64,000 nucleotides of DNA from Miscanthus floridulus. Lineage: Eukaryota; Streptophyta; Magnoliopsida; Poales; Poaceae. The position numbers and the translations under genes were made by a program. Below are positions 44,461 to 56,639 of the stretch, piece after piece. Under the pieces are notes generated by a model that saw nothing but the letters and a program-made list of their open reading frames with translations, searched no databases and was not told the DNA's origin. The stretch's first letter is position 1. Each line of letters starts with the position of its first letter. The stretch covers positions 11,099,707 to 11,163,706 of the forward strand of contig NC_089581.1 of NCBI RefSeq assembly GCF_019320115.1. The letters are read 5' to 3'.

Positions 44461-46356
44461 AAAGGTTCTCACCTAAAGCTTCACTGTCATAAGAAAAGGA
44501 TATTGACGCCTATCGAGTTGGAGCCAGTGCTTCTCCAAAATAATGGTTCAAACTTTCTACCTTGGTCAATTCATGTACTCAATGCTTTTAGGGATATTAG
44601 TACTCTTGTTGAGCATATTGTAGATGGAAGCATACCTCTTCCTATAGTTGATTGGAGCAACTACAAAAATTTGTAAAAAGAGGAAGAGATATGTGTGCAA
44701 CTCAATGCTCAAGCTATTAATATCATTTTGAGTATATTAAGTGTAGAGGTTCAAGATGAGGCAATCTTCAATGGACAACCACCTCTAGAGAGTGTTCATC
44801 TCATTTGGACTAGACTTTTTGATTTATATGGAAAATCCAAATGTGATGATGCAGTTGAGATCAAATCAATGGAGAGTATGTCCATTGTGTCTTCATGCAG
44901 CGAAGAAGCGTTACAAGACCTCAAGAGTGCTGAGCCAGAGCAAGAAGTGCAAGCAGCGCATGACCTGTTGTCTGCCTGCACATACCAGATGTGTCTGGTA
45001 TGTCTACCGGACATGTCTGGTATGGCCATGGCAGCAAGACAGCAGGCTGTCTGTGATGATGAGGCTCAAGCCTGGTGGTAACCAAGTGATGAGTCAACCT
45101 TAGTATCTCATGATACTCATCACTTGTGTCTCATGGCAAAGAAAAGCAAGAAGAAGAGTAACAAGAAAGATCAAGAAAAGGAGAAAGCACAAGTAGATGA
45201 TCAAGATGACAGTGATGTTGAAGTTGAAGACAACTACAACCTTGATCATCTCAACCATAAAGACAAGTTCATCATCATGAAGATAGTTGAAAAGAATGAT
45301 GAGCTTGAAGAAGAGATTGAGAAGCAAGAGCAATCACTTCAAAAGCAAGAATTGTTTCTCATCTCCAAGATGGAAGAACTAAAGGCTCTAAGTGAAAGGT
45401 ATGAAAAATTATCAATTGTGCATGCTTTAGTTACTAACTCCTCTTCTAGTGTTTCACAACTAGAGAAGGAAAACTTGGAGCTCAAGGCAAGGCTAGATGA
45501 ACTATCAAGCAAGTATAATGTGCTACAAGCAAACTATGTTCATCTAAAGTGCTCTCATGAGGAAGTAGTAGAATCAAGCATCATGCTTGAGGTAGCTCAT
45601 GAGGTTGTGATCATATCGGTAAAATTTTCTCAACCTCTTACACATTCACTCACTAGTACACCATCTCAATTAAATATTTCTTGTAGTAATGGGTGTGCTC
45701 CTCAATCAAGCCAATCTTTGATTGAGCTAAATCTCATAGAAAACATAGAGCTCAAAGAAGAGGTGAAAAGATTAAAGAAAGATGTGATTCGGTTGAAGGG
45801 TAAGGAGAAAGCACAACCTTCTCAAGATAACCATAATAACATGGTGAAGAAGCTTGAGAAGGGTTCAAACCTTGCTTCCTCAAAATCCCAACAAAAGAAT
45901 CACATCTCAAACAAGTTGGTCAACCAAAAGAAAAGTGATGGACAAAGCACTTGTCTCATGAGCAAGAAATTGGGACATCCTACCAAGAAATGCCCAATGT
46001 ACAAAGAGGCAAGAAAGGAAGCCCAAGTTGCAACAAGAAGATGCTATGGATGCAATGAGATGGGCCACAATGTTAATAGATGTCCATATAAGCAAAGCAA
46101 GCATAGAGCAAACAAAGGTCGCATATGCTATGCTTGTAGAAGAAAGGGGCATTTAAGCTATGAATGCCCAAATGGTAACACACCTAAGCCAAACACATTT
46201 GTTTATAATGACATGCTTAAGAAGACCACAAATGGAGTTAGCACTAGCAAGGTGATGTGTTCACCACAAACTAGTGCTAAAGCCATTTGGGTGCCTAAGC
46301 ACTTGTTGACTAACTCTAAAGGATCCAACAAGAGTTGGGTACCAAAGTGTGCTTAG
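44461..46356 (+). pseudogene. copia gag polyprotein, with two in-frame stops
   Basis: One continuous frame interrupted by TAA at 44677 and TAA at 45079. The N-terminal part (NNGSNFLPWSIHVLNAF, then VHLIWTRLFDLYGK) is like plant copia gag. From 45124 a lysine-rich and coiled-coil stretch (LEEEIEKQEQSLQKQELF) leads to two CX2CX4HX4C zinc knuckles (CYGCNEMGHNVNRC and CYACRRKGHLSYEC), preceded by a degenerate one (CLMSKKLGHPTKKC). These bind element RNA in virus-like particles. The inverted repeat ACCGGACATGTCTGGT lies inside this frame. There is no protease after the knuckles. Confidence 0.8.
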
Positions 46357-48532
46357 GTTAATGATGTAGGTACTTGGTGATAAGATGAAGGCTTCGGGTT
46401 GGTTGAGCAAGTAAATTGATAATATTCACTCAATCTATCAACCAACTCTTATCATAATCTCTTATATGGTTGACCCAAAGATAATTCAATACATATATCA
46501 CCTATTTCATCCTCACCATTGATAACAAGTACCTAAACCTTGTAGGATAGCCACTTTATTTGTTTTGTGCTCAATGACTCACAAATAGGCATATTTGTGA
46601 AATATTGAAAGTGGCTAATTTGATTAAATTGAGAAGTATTTTATTTTGCCATATGATGCTTTTAATGGCTCTCTAGTAGAGCAATTTATTTGTTGAGATG
46701 CTGGGCATAAAATAAATACTATAGCTAAAATGAAGAATCACAAGCAGCAGGTTAATTATTTCTATCCTGCACCTATTGGACGTGTCTGGTATTAGTATCA
46801 GACGTGTTCGGTATTGCCAGGGATATAAAGAAAGTGTTTCTGTTCTATGTATTCTAGACGTGTCCGGTATACTACCGAACGTGTCTGGTATTGCAGGAAC
46901 CAGAACACTAATTGAATTGCAACTAAGTCTTTGATCCATATATTTTCATATATCCTTAATGTACTCAGAAGCTTGTGGTTTATCAAATCTTAATGGATTG
47001 TGAGCATCTCTTGATCTCAAATTTAAATATGGCAAATTATTTGGTTGTGGATCAAAATAGAAAATTGACTCTCAAATTCTTAATAAAAAAGGTGCTAGAT
47101 AAAAGTCATTCAAATTACTTAAAGCACTTATTTAGGAGGGGCTCAGTTTCTATTTTGCATCTTGTGGACTAACAAATTTGTATAGCATTCTTTGTAGTCC
47201 TTTGGATAAAAAATTGATTTCGTATCTAGCATGATTATTTGGCAATTAAGGTCAACATAAAGACTATCATGCTATATATCTTCTTAGGGGAATTCTTGTG
47301 GGCTCAAGGCAAAGGTATGTATTTACATACATGCATTGTAAGTGCATCTAAGGCCCTTTATATGTTAGAATGTGCATTTGTGTGACACGGGAGTGATGTT
47401 TTTCAAAACCCCTAACTAGCATGAGTAGGTAGTGTGAATTTGAAAACTATTTGAATCTTGGTCTTTGTGACCTAGCCTTGTCATGTGATGATTATAGCTC
47501 TCCTTGATTGTTTGATTGGCTAATCACACATGACATGGCTTTCTTAAGTCCACAATCTACTATGTCTCACAATATCTCTCTCAAGTAATCAAAATCTATA
47601 TATGCCAAATATTTGAAAAAGAGAAGTGACACTCATGGCATTTCGATAAGAAATGATAGAGACGGGTATTGGAATTAAGTGAATGAAATTTGGAACAAGC
47701 CAACCCGCAAATATCGGATGTGTCCGGTATCTATAGGGTGGTCAGAATAAGTTACCCCTTCGACCCAGTTCCGAGGCCCACTCTTTCTTTCCCATCCTCT
47801 TCACCAAGCAGTGCCACCGCTCGCCTCGCTCTCACCCTCATCGTCAGTCATGCCTCCACGCCCTCGCTCTTCCTTATCTCCTCGCTGCGTGCCCTCTGTC
47901 CTTCGGCTCACCCTTGTCCTTAGCCACAGCAACGGAGTGCAGGCCCTCAGTAGGACCCATTGTAGCCCCCACTGTGCCCTCTGACCGCGGCCAAGCAAGG
48001 AGAAGAAGGGAAGGAAGAAGGGGAGAAGGAAGAAGGATTGGAGTACCCCTGCAGCAAGGATCAAGGATCTTCACTGTGGATTTGAAATCAATTTCGTGTT
48101 CTTCAACTTAGGTATTTCAAATCTCAGAACCCGTCCGATCTACTCCTTAGTGCCTCATTTGTAAATTCATTTGGTCAAGATGCTACATTGGAGGTCTAGA
48201 AGCCATGGTTAAAATTTGGATTGAATTGGAGATGAGATCGAGCATGAGCCCCTGGTTAGGGTTGCTGTGTACATATACCGGACGTGTCCGGTATGAGCCA
48301 GCAGTGCAGATTCATCTGCAACCTCAACTCAATACTCATTGATTTTTGTCCCTATATATATGATTGTTTGTCTAAATTAATTTTGCAAACCTTGACCATA
48401 GATGGGATAGGTGATTGTGAGATTTTGGATAAATAATTATATATATATATATATGGATGATGATATAAGAAATATTGTTTGGGCATGTATCTTAGATTCT
48501 TTGCAAATCATTTTGGATATAGGGCAACAACC
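46357..48532. other. internal region where pol would be expected; no pol found
   Basis: About 2.2 kb of non-coding, partly AT-rich DNA. It holds palindromic ACCGGACGTGTCCGGT units (about 46780-46890, 47715, 48275) and an AT-dinucleotide run at 48437-48453. No protease, integrase, RT or RNase H motif was seen on either strand. Confidence 0.65.
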
Positions 48533-50365
48533 ATGAGTGGAAGACAGGAGCCTAGATCCAAGCATAGGAATGATCTAGCTTTAGAGAAACACAAGAAGGC
48601 AAGGCAGGACTTGCATCCCAGATTCAGTCAGCAGGAGCAGGGCAGCAGCAGGAGACCCTCTAGAGCCACTAGGGGCACTCCACAGTACAGAGAGGGTGGT
48701 AATGGTGATAGCAGCCCCTCTTCTGGTGATGAAACTAAGGATTATAGACTTGAGCACAGGAAAAGGAAGAGCACTGATAGAGACTCAGACAAAGAGTCAG
48801 ATGATGGTGATAGCTCTAAGGAGATAGAGGAGGAGGAGTAGGCACCTCCAGTGCATCACATAGGTCAGGGCATGGACTATGGCCTTCTTGAAGTACATGC
48901 TCTAGTTTTGCCCAACTATGTTGTCAGAGTCAACTACAAAGGAAAGGGTATGACTGAGAGAGTAAGAGATCAGAGGAGGATTGATCCCAGAGGTTTGCCT
49001 AGGAATTAGTATGATCATCGCTTTCACACTATGTTCCACCTAGATTATTACACTAGTGTGATACTTGCTAGGAATCCTGTGGTAGCCAAGTCTCAGTGGA
49101 TAGATTGGAAATATGTCAGAGAGCTACAGAAGTCCTCCATTGACTATGCTATTGCCACTTGTCAGCGCATAGGTGTATACACACTCATGGAGTTTGTGCA
49201 TGATTGGAACTCTGAAGTCATTGCATAGTTTTATGCCACTCTGTTTGTGGAAGAGGAGCCGAGGCATATGCATTGGATGCTTAAGGGCTAGTGGTACAAT
49301 GTTGACTACGACACCTTTGCAGCTTTTCTTGGCTTCTCAAAGGAGGACCTCCAGAGAGACAGGATCCACACCAAGCAGGTGCTACCTCCTGAGCAGCTCG
49401 CCTACATGTATCCACCAGGAGGTGAGAGAGGAGCAGTGGGGAAGGTTCTAGGTCTTCACCCTACTTACAGATACCTAGACAGGATGTTTAGGAAGACTAT
49501 TGACTGCAAGGGTGGAGACAAGGGCAACATTGCAGATTATTCTAGGAACCTACTCCACAGGATGGCACCTGATGCTCAGCCATTCAGTGTTTTTTACTTT
49601 ATTTGGTTAGAGATCATGAGTGTGGGAGAGAGACCCCTCAAGGGCTGTGGATTTGCACCTTACATCATGTTTATGATTGAGAAGGTCATAGGACACACAT
49701 TTGAGTATGACAAGAAGCATAAAGTCCTGAAGATAGTAGATGACTTGACGGAGGTTGGAGTACCCCCACCTGGTCTAGGGGGAGCCATAGAGGTAGATGC
49801 ACCTGAGAGTGGTGCAGCAGCAGGAGGAGCTTCACCTCCACCACGTGCTCCTTCACATTCTTCTTCATGCCATGATAGTCCTCCCTCGCCTATCCATAGG
49901 CTTTTGAGCTCCATATTTGAGATGGGCAGAGACATCCAGACTAGGCAGTAGAAGGAGAGGGAGGCTTGGAGGAAGGACACTCAGACTTTGAAGCAGATTG
50001 CTTCTAAACTTGAGCTTGGTCCTCCTAGGTCTCCACTATCAGGTGAGGCAGCTAGTGAGCCTGAGACTAAGGAGCAACAGCAGGCCAGGTACAACAGAGA
50101 GTATGCTGAGTTCCTTTAGCGACAGCAGCAGGCAGCAAAGCACCCTGACACTCTACCACTATAGGCTCGTGTGCCTACTCACTCTCAGCCATTTCCTAGT
50201 ACTATAGACGAGTATGCTTCAGACTAGTGGAGTGACCTCACAGGTGGTGGTGGTTACTACGGGTCTGGTGGCTATGACCCATCTGGTGCGGGTGATTCTC
50301 GTCTAGCCGGTGCTACATGCTTAGATGATGAGGATGCTGGTCGAGATGAAGATGATGATGAGTGA
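48533..50365 (+). pseudogene. large 3' ORF of the copia element, eight TAG stops
   Basis: A single frame of 611 codons from MSGRQEPRSKHRNDLALEKH to DEDAGRDEDDDE. Stops are at 48839, 49007, 49226, 49289, 49949, 50117, 50162 and 50225, all TAG. The middle contains LDYYTSVILARNPVVAKSQW, VYTLMEFVHDWNSEVIA and FAAFLGFSKEDLQRDRIHTK, resembling the putative plant transposon protein domain (PF20167, from memory) found as an extra ORF in gypsy and copia derivatives. The N- and C-terminal thirds are low-complexity (E/D, S, P, G rich). Function unknown; env-like roles have been suggested for such ORFs but nothing here shows that. Confidence 0.7.
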
Positions 50366-51020
50366 TCATAGCTTTCAGAGACAGCTTGTAGCCCCTTTGT
50401 CCTTAGTATGTCATTGTTGGACCTTTGTGGTGATAGATGACAAAGGGGGAGAGAGACTGATTAAAGCTTCAGGATTTTTGTTTCTGTTTCATTTGCTTAT
50501 CTTTGTACCTAAAGATATGTACTGTAGGCCGTAGTTTTTTAGCTTCATTAATGTATCTTGAGTTTGAGATGAGACTTACTTATGCTTTATCTATGTATCT
50601 GTATCTCTCGAGACATGATCTTTATTTATATATTAGTGGCTTATGGACTTAAGAAAATGTGTAATGAGTGCTATGTGTGACATACATGTGTTATATTTAT
50701 TTTCATAAGGACTATGCATGCTAGAATGAAAATATTTGATGTGAAGACTTTATATTTATTCTTGTGTGATATATCTTGTCATATGCATCACGGTTTTACT
50801 TTGTCACACACAGATGCACCCCACGGATGCAATGATTTAGGGGGAGTCTCCTATATATTTTAGTATGTGCAATTGATATTTGAGGTCATTTTGTGAATTC
50901 TAATCATAAGCACATATTAAGGGGGAGCCTCCCATAAATCATTGAACCCAAAAGCTTAAATGTTTATATTATTTTATAAGCTTTAATCAAGTTTTCATCA
51001 ATCACCAAAAAGGGGGAGAT
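50366..51020 (+). mobile_element. 3' untranslated internal region and polypurine tract
   Basis: Non-coding DNA with repeated GGGGGAG boxes (50444, about 50840, about 50920) ending in AAAAAGGGGGAGA at 51007-51019, the plus-strand primer site next to LTR C. Confidence 0.8.
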
Positions 51021-53280
51021 TAAAAGTGCATCTAGCCCTTTAGTGGGTTTTGGATGATTGAATGACAACATGATTAAAGGTCTAACCCGTTTACTAAGTG
51101 TAAACAGGTAATAGGTTATCTCATAGGTACTTAATGAAAGCCAAAATGATATGTTATTGTATAAACAATCTAGTTCAAGCACAATACAACAGTGCAAATG
51201 GAATTCATGCAAAGGCTTAGTTATTGTGGGATTCCCATGTACTATGTGAAAGCAAGCCCAATAAGAATTAGTTGATGAGACATGAGGAATTGCATATGGA
51301 ATGGTCTCATATTTGAAGCTTGCTAAATTAAAATGAAAAAGATAACAATAGAAATGAATGGATGATTCAACACAAGATGTGACTTGATGGCTTGAGATGG
51401 TGAAGATAGCAAGGAAAGGCTTCAAGATACTAAGCAAGGGTGATGGGCAAGCGATGGCTTGACGACTGAAGAACCTAGCTAGGGTGAAGAAGGAAGTACT
51501 TGCATCTAGTTGAGGTATTAATCAAGCTATGATGGTCATGTCAATGTGGAGGATCAAATCACTATTGGAGTGTTTGATGGAAGTGACTTGATACATTTGG
51601 GATTATTCAAAATTGATGAATGAAATCAAGTCACGTGCTCAAGATAGCTATGCTCAAGTGAAAAGATCAATATCAACATGTTGGCACCCTCACTTGATGA
51701 AGATTGGAATACACGACTTCGGTTGAAAGAGATCAACTCGAAAGGTTTAAATTTGTTATACTTTTAAATTTGAGTTAATAGGAATGTCGTACTATTAAGA
51801 GGGATGCAACATGTTGATAGATAATGTTTCATAAGTGCTCAAGCCAACCCATGTGAGTTTTGAGTGTTTTAGAGACAAAAGAGCTAATCTATTTTTGCTG
51901 GTCTGGCAATGCCAAACGTGTCCGGCATTGATACCGGACGTGTCCGGTATGTGCCCAGTCACGATAACATTCTTGTTGTTCTCGGGTTGGTTCATCGGGA
52001 GTTCCGACGTCTCACGCTTAACTAACTTAGATGGTTCACTGTCCTGGACATACCGGACGTGTCTGGTATGGACGACCAGAGGCCAGCTAGTTTTCAAATG
52101 CCTTGAGGGTCGGGAGTTCCAACGTGAGTTGGAAGTTCCGACGGTCGGAAGTTCTGGCATGCATCGGGAGTTCCGACACCTCACAAACTACAACTCAGTT
52201 ACTTAGTTTTCAAATATGCTGAGGGTCGGGAGTTCCGACGTGAGTCGAGAGTTCCGACAGTATGAAGTTCCAGCATTCATCGAAAGTTCCGACGCCTCAC
52301 AACGTTACTGTAACTAGTTACCATTGGCGCAGTGTAAGTCATACCAGACGTGTCTGGTATAACAACGGCTATAAAATGGCTAGTTTTTTAAGGGGGCTAT
52401 AAATACCCCCAAGCCTCCACCTTTGGAGGCTGCTGATTCTGCTAATACACATACATGTTTTGAGCCTTGCCAACTCTCCCAACCCTCTCTTAGTGAGTGA
52501 TTGATCAAATTTGCCAAATCAAATTATGGGTTGAGTGAAATTCAAAAAGAGAGCAATCCATCCACTTGAGCACTTGTGCATATTATCAATCTCGTGATTT
52601 GCATTTGTTACACATGGACTCTTTAGTCCTAGACGGCTAGGCGTCGTCGGAGAGCACCCGAGAGATTGTGGTGTGCCTCGGAAAGTTTGTAACGGTCAAT
52701 TCCGCTGCCTTGGAATCAACTAGTGGAAGGAGGAAAAGGAGTTGGAAAGGACTCCGACTAGAGTGACCTTCGTGGTAACCTCTTGGGCTAACCTTCACTG
52801 GGTCGCCCGTAGCCCCCTCAACGGAGAGTAGGACTCGAATGAGTCCAAACTTCGGTAAAACAAATATCGTGTCTCAATTCATATTTCATTTGATATTTGT
52901 GTTGCTTCAGCTCTTGTGCAGGTTCTCTGTGTATATTAACATCTCTTTTAGGTACCTACAGTTTGGCTAGAAGATAGAAATCTAAAGGAGCAAGTTTGGG
53001 TCTGCTCTGCAGAAATCGTGAATACCGGACACGTCCGGTATTTTGTACTTGTGCTGAAAATATTTATTCTTTGTTCTAACTTTGTATTGCAGGGTTGTAG
53101 CTTCTAGATATATTCTTTATACCTTGCTTACTCCTTGGTTAACTTATGAGGGGTGGTATTACTCTTAATTTGGAGTTTCTATTTTGGAAACTCCCTTTTC
53201 TAATTGTCTCCGTATTTAAAGATGTTAATGTTCAGAAACGCCTATTCACCCCCTCTAGACGGCATCCTAGGTCCTTTTCA
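51021..53280 (+). mobile_element. LTR C: copia 3' LTR, followed by GTACT
   Basis: A 2.26-kb LTR; its first bases read TAAAAGTGCATC (TG mutated to TA) and it ends CATCCTAGGTCCTTTTCA. It is followed by GTACTTGAGGTAATAATTAT, the same target duplication and flank as LTR A. TATAAATA is at about 52398. It contains a clean ATACCGGAC-GT-GTCCGGTAT inverted repeat at 51931-51950. Confidence 0.9.
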
Positions 53281-53301
53281 GTACTTGAGGTAATAATTAT
53301 A

Positions 53302-53718
53302 TCTAGGGACCCCCTTAGTACCCTTATCAAATGTACCAAGCTCGAAGAGCACACTTCTTATTAATGGAAGCGTAAATTTCTCTTTATAGTTTTTATCACC
53401 AAATCAATTGTGTAAGTATTGTTTCCCGTAGCGTTAGCACGGGCAATATACTAAAAAGATTTGTTACCTTGCACTTATGTTCGTCATAAGATTTGTTGGT
53501 TATATTCATATAAGATTTCAGTGCTAAACCTATAGGAGCTTTAGGTAGTTTTGTCATGATTCAGGAGCATTATGTAGTTTTATCATGACACCACTGTAGC
53601 GTTAGCACGGGCAATATACTATTGTGGAAAAGTTGAACTATGGAAAAAGTTCATTGTTAGGTTGTTTCATGTGCATCCCCAAGATAAAGTCATGGCGTTA
53701 GCACGGGCATTATACTAG
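53302..53718 (+). mobile_element. small non-autonomous Helitron, copy 2
   Basis: Same element as at 39780: preceded by A, starting TCTAGGGACCCCC, and ending GCACGGGCATTATACTAG before T. This fits insertion between A and T. Two extra internal hairpin ends are also present (CCCGTAGCGTTAGCACGGG at about 53426, and at about 53596). Confidence 0.7.
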
Positions 53719-54513
53719 TAATGATAATTAGATAGTCATAACATGAACAAGATTAAACAAGCAACATCTCAGTATTGACTAGGTTTGGAACATGAACACA
53801 CATAAGAACATTGACATTTGGTCTTTCTGCACAATGATCATGCAGAGGCCATTGCATCAATATTGAAAAGCGAAGAAGCATATTTCCACAGGCTCCAGCC
53901 ATAGTTATTAGGACCAGACTGGACATCAAACTGATAAGACCATCAGGTCGCTGATTCACTGGTCCAACTACTAAGAAATGATTGACCACTGGTTCGATAG
54001 TTTTAGACTGGATTAATTGGACCGCCCATAAATAATTCAAACAGGTGCAATATAATGATATACAACAAATAATTGGCAACATATAGTTGGTCACATATAC
54101 AAATAAGCTCATAAAGAACATAATTACTCCAAAAGCGTTGGTAGTCTTTAAGTTCAACTTAAATAATCCAACCGCCAAAAGATAATAAAATGACAATATT
54201 TTATAATGCATTATAGCAAGATAGATCTTAATTTAATAAGCTAGTACTTTAGAGTTGTTTTGCTGGATATGACAAAAATACGTATGAAAAAGAATATATG
54301 GAGCGCTTACAAATTGATTAAAAAATCTAAATAGTAATTCAAATATTCATTATTGTAAAACAATCTCAAATTCTAAAATAAGTGAACCATTGAGAAAAGC
54401 TCGTCGAGATAGTTGAAATGGATACGTTATTTGCTTAACTTAGAGCACGTAAAAAATATGAAATTTTGAAATTAAAAAGATATCACTGACGTCATCTAAT
54501 GTTATGAAGTCAG
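53719..54513. other. repeat DNA shared with 40196-41001
   Basis: Non-coding. From about 53893 (ATAGTTATTAGGACCAGACT) to about 54987 (..CAGTCCAACCCTACTAACCA) the ends are imperfectly inverted, so the 1.1 kb may be one non-autonomous DNA element containing the CACTA insertion. The superfamily is not determined. Confidence 0.45.
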
Positions 54514-54724
54514 CACTACCAAAGGTTAGAAGACCTTTAGTCAGGGTTGGTAACATCAGCCGTGACTAAAGGGTGGCTCTTAGTTCCTGTTGGTGTTACC
54601 AACCGGGATAAAAGGGCCTTCGGTGCCTGTAAAATTTAGACCTGGGACTAATGCTCACATTAGTCCTAGATTCCAACACAACCGAGACTAAAAGTGCGAA
54701 CCGAAAGTCGTTTCTCTACTAGTG
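54514..54724. mobile_element. miniature CACTA-like element, copy 2
   Basis: Starts CACTACCAAAGG and ends TTTCTCTACTAGTG, with CACTA at both ends in inverted orientation and subterminal CCTTTAGTC/GACTAAAGG motifs. It is 211 bp. No clear 3-bp target duplication. Confidence 0.7.
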
Positions 54725-54964
54725 GCGCTAGCAGTCAAGCGGGTCCAATGGCAGGTAAACAGGCGGACATCAGAAGACAACACACAGTAGGAGCACACGC
54801 GACACAACCCACAGGCGGACGGTTCATATCTAACCGGCCGGTTTGCTGGTTCCGTAAAAAATGGTTCGACCAGTTTTTATAGGTTCGATTACATATATGA
54901 CTGTCTTTTAAGTGAACCGAGTCGTTATAATCTTTGGTTCGGTCTTTTATTGGTCTAACCGCTG

Positions 54965-56411
54965 ATCCAGTCCAACCCTACTAACCATGCCTTTAGCACC
55001 AGGTTTCGCTCCTAAGTGTCCTCCAGCAGCAGGATGGAAGATTCGACTTGGGTAAATTCCACATCCACCACGAAAAGGTGCTGTTTTGGGATCATCTGCA
55101 ACAGGAGAACGCCATCAATTGCCACAAGTTATTAATTTGCGCCAACCAAGAATTACAGTTATAGTTTTGTAACACAATGAATCTGGTATTGAGATAGTCA
55201 CGCAATCTAAGTCCAACGCAACAATCATTTCAAAGGAACCTGAACTACAGGAGAGTTAATGAAAAACAAGCTGAAAATGATGCAAAACAGCACTGATAAT
55301 TAGCCACCAAAAAGGCTCAACATTCCGGCACATCATCAACAAACAGTACATAACAAGGAAACAAACCCCCAAACATTCCTTTGTGGCTCGTCTACAGATA
55401 CACAGGAGAGGAAACAGTAAAAGAACCTCTGTCAATGAACAAAGAACAGGCCTATTTGTAGTGTAGTCACCAAAGAAAGAATACAATATATCGCACAGAA
55501 ATAGAAAATAGAAAGAAAGTCCTTCAAAATCAACACACCTGGGTCCATCTCAGTGCAGATGGCACATGATATTTTCTTCTTTCCTTCTATTTTCAGTTCA
55601 GCAAAGAAGGATTTGGGAACCCCCTGTTCGGATTTTGCAAGGAAGTTTGCATGCATCCACTCGCCATTGTATAAATTAAAAGACATAGCCGTCTACTGCT
55701 TTTACCAGTTCATGCACGTCCTGTTAACGCAGTGGGGATTCAGACGATGCAGAGAGGAACTGATGAACATGGAAAGTTTTTTAAAAAAGAGCAGACCCCA
55801 TTCAATCGGTTGTAGTGTTCCAGAGCAACTTTCACGCATGCAGGGATCTTCCATGATACATCATACACAGGTTTCAACCTGCATACAACAACGGATAACC
55901 TCGTTATATCAATTGTGCAGCCTCATTATACTTTCTAGTGTACAACAGTGTTAAAAATATAAAGAAACAGTCCAGATGTATGGATTTATGTTAAGTAAAG
56001 ATCATATCTAAGGATGTGTGAGGGTAGCAATCCATGGGTATCCACCGAAATCGGTGTTTAGGGTTTAGGATTTATGGCACACCGATTTTGCATGAAGACA
56101 CAGGATATCAATTTCGTGGAAATCTTAATCAGTTTAATGCCCATTCGGTCTTGAAGATGTAATATGGCTCAGATAACCAAAGTTCAGACGATGGTCGATG
56201 GAGAAATACAAAGCCCATCTCAACACTGAAACACATCGCAAGGAGAGGAGGGGGCTTGCAACCCAAAATCGCATAACACAAAGTAAAATTGCAGAACAAG
56301 AGGTATAAAATCTGAGTTCGATGTTTACCCTTTCCTGAACCGCAGAGGGCCAGGTTTGTTCGTGTTTAGGACCAAGACCCTGCGGAGGGTGTGGGCGACA
56401 TCAAACGCCAT
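54965..56411 (-). pseudogene. DUF3615-like gene, broken or fragmentary
   Basis: Exon 1, about 56330-56411: MAFDVAHTLRRVLVLNTNKP and on to GPLRFRK, ending at a GTAAAC donor. Exon 2, 55539-55878, bounded by CAG and GTGTGT: LKPVYDVSWKIPACVKVALE, then in shifted frames FNLYNGEWMHANFLAKSEQG and KSFFAELKIEGKKKISCAIC. Exon 3 from 55095 down: DDPKTAPFRGGCGIYPSRIF. The ALEHYN..W.HANF layout is that of the grass DUF3615 family, of unknown function. At least one frameshift (about 55683) and stops between 55700 and 55780 break exon 2. The 3' side is cut by repeat DNA at about 54990. Confidence 0.6.
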
Positions 56412-56639
56412 GATTTCCTTCGTGTGCACGCATCCCGCGCTCCGCCGCCGCATGGGCTGGCCGGGAGCATCGCCTGTCCGAGACCGGCCTTGCGCTTGTC
56501 ACGGGGGCCGGCCATCGCAATGGCACCTCTCGCTCTCTCCTCGTCGCGTCGAAGGAGAAGGGAAGTCGAGAACGAGAAGGGGAGAAGGGGTTTTATTGTG
56601 TCGCTGGGGAGACTATGCGTGCATCTGACGCATGGGTCA

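Noticed and set aside
45100..45333. Minus-strand hydrophobic 77-codon frame
   Set aside because: It is the shadow of the lysine- and glutamate-rich gag frame on the plus strand. The leucine/valine content is the complement of those codons.
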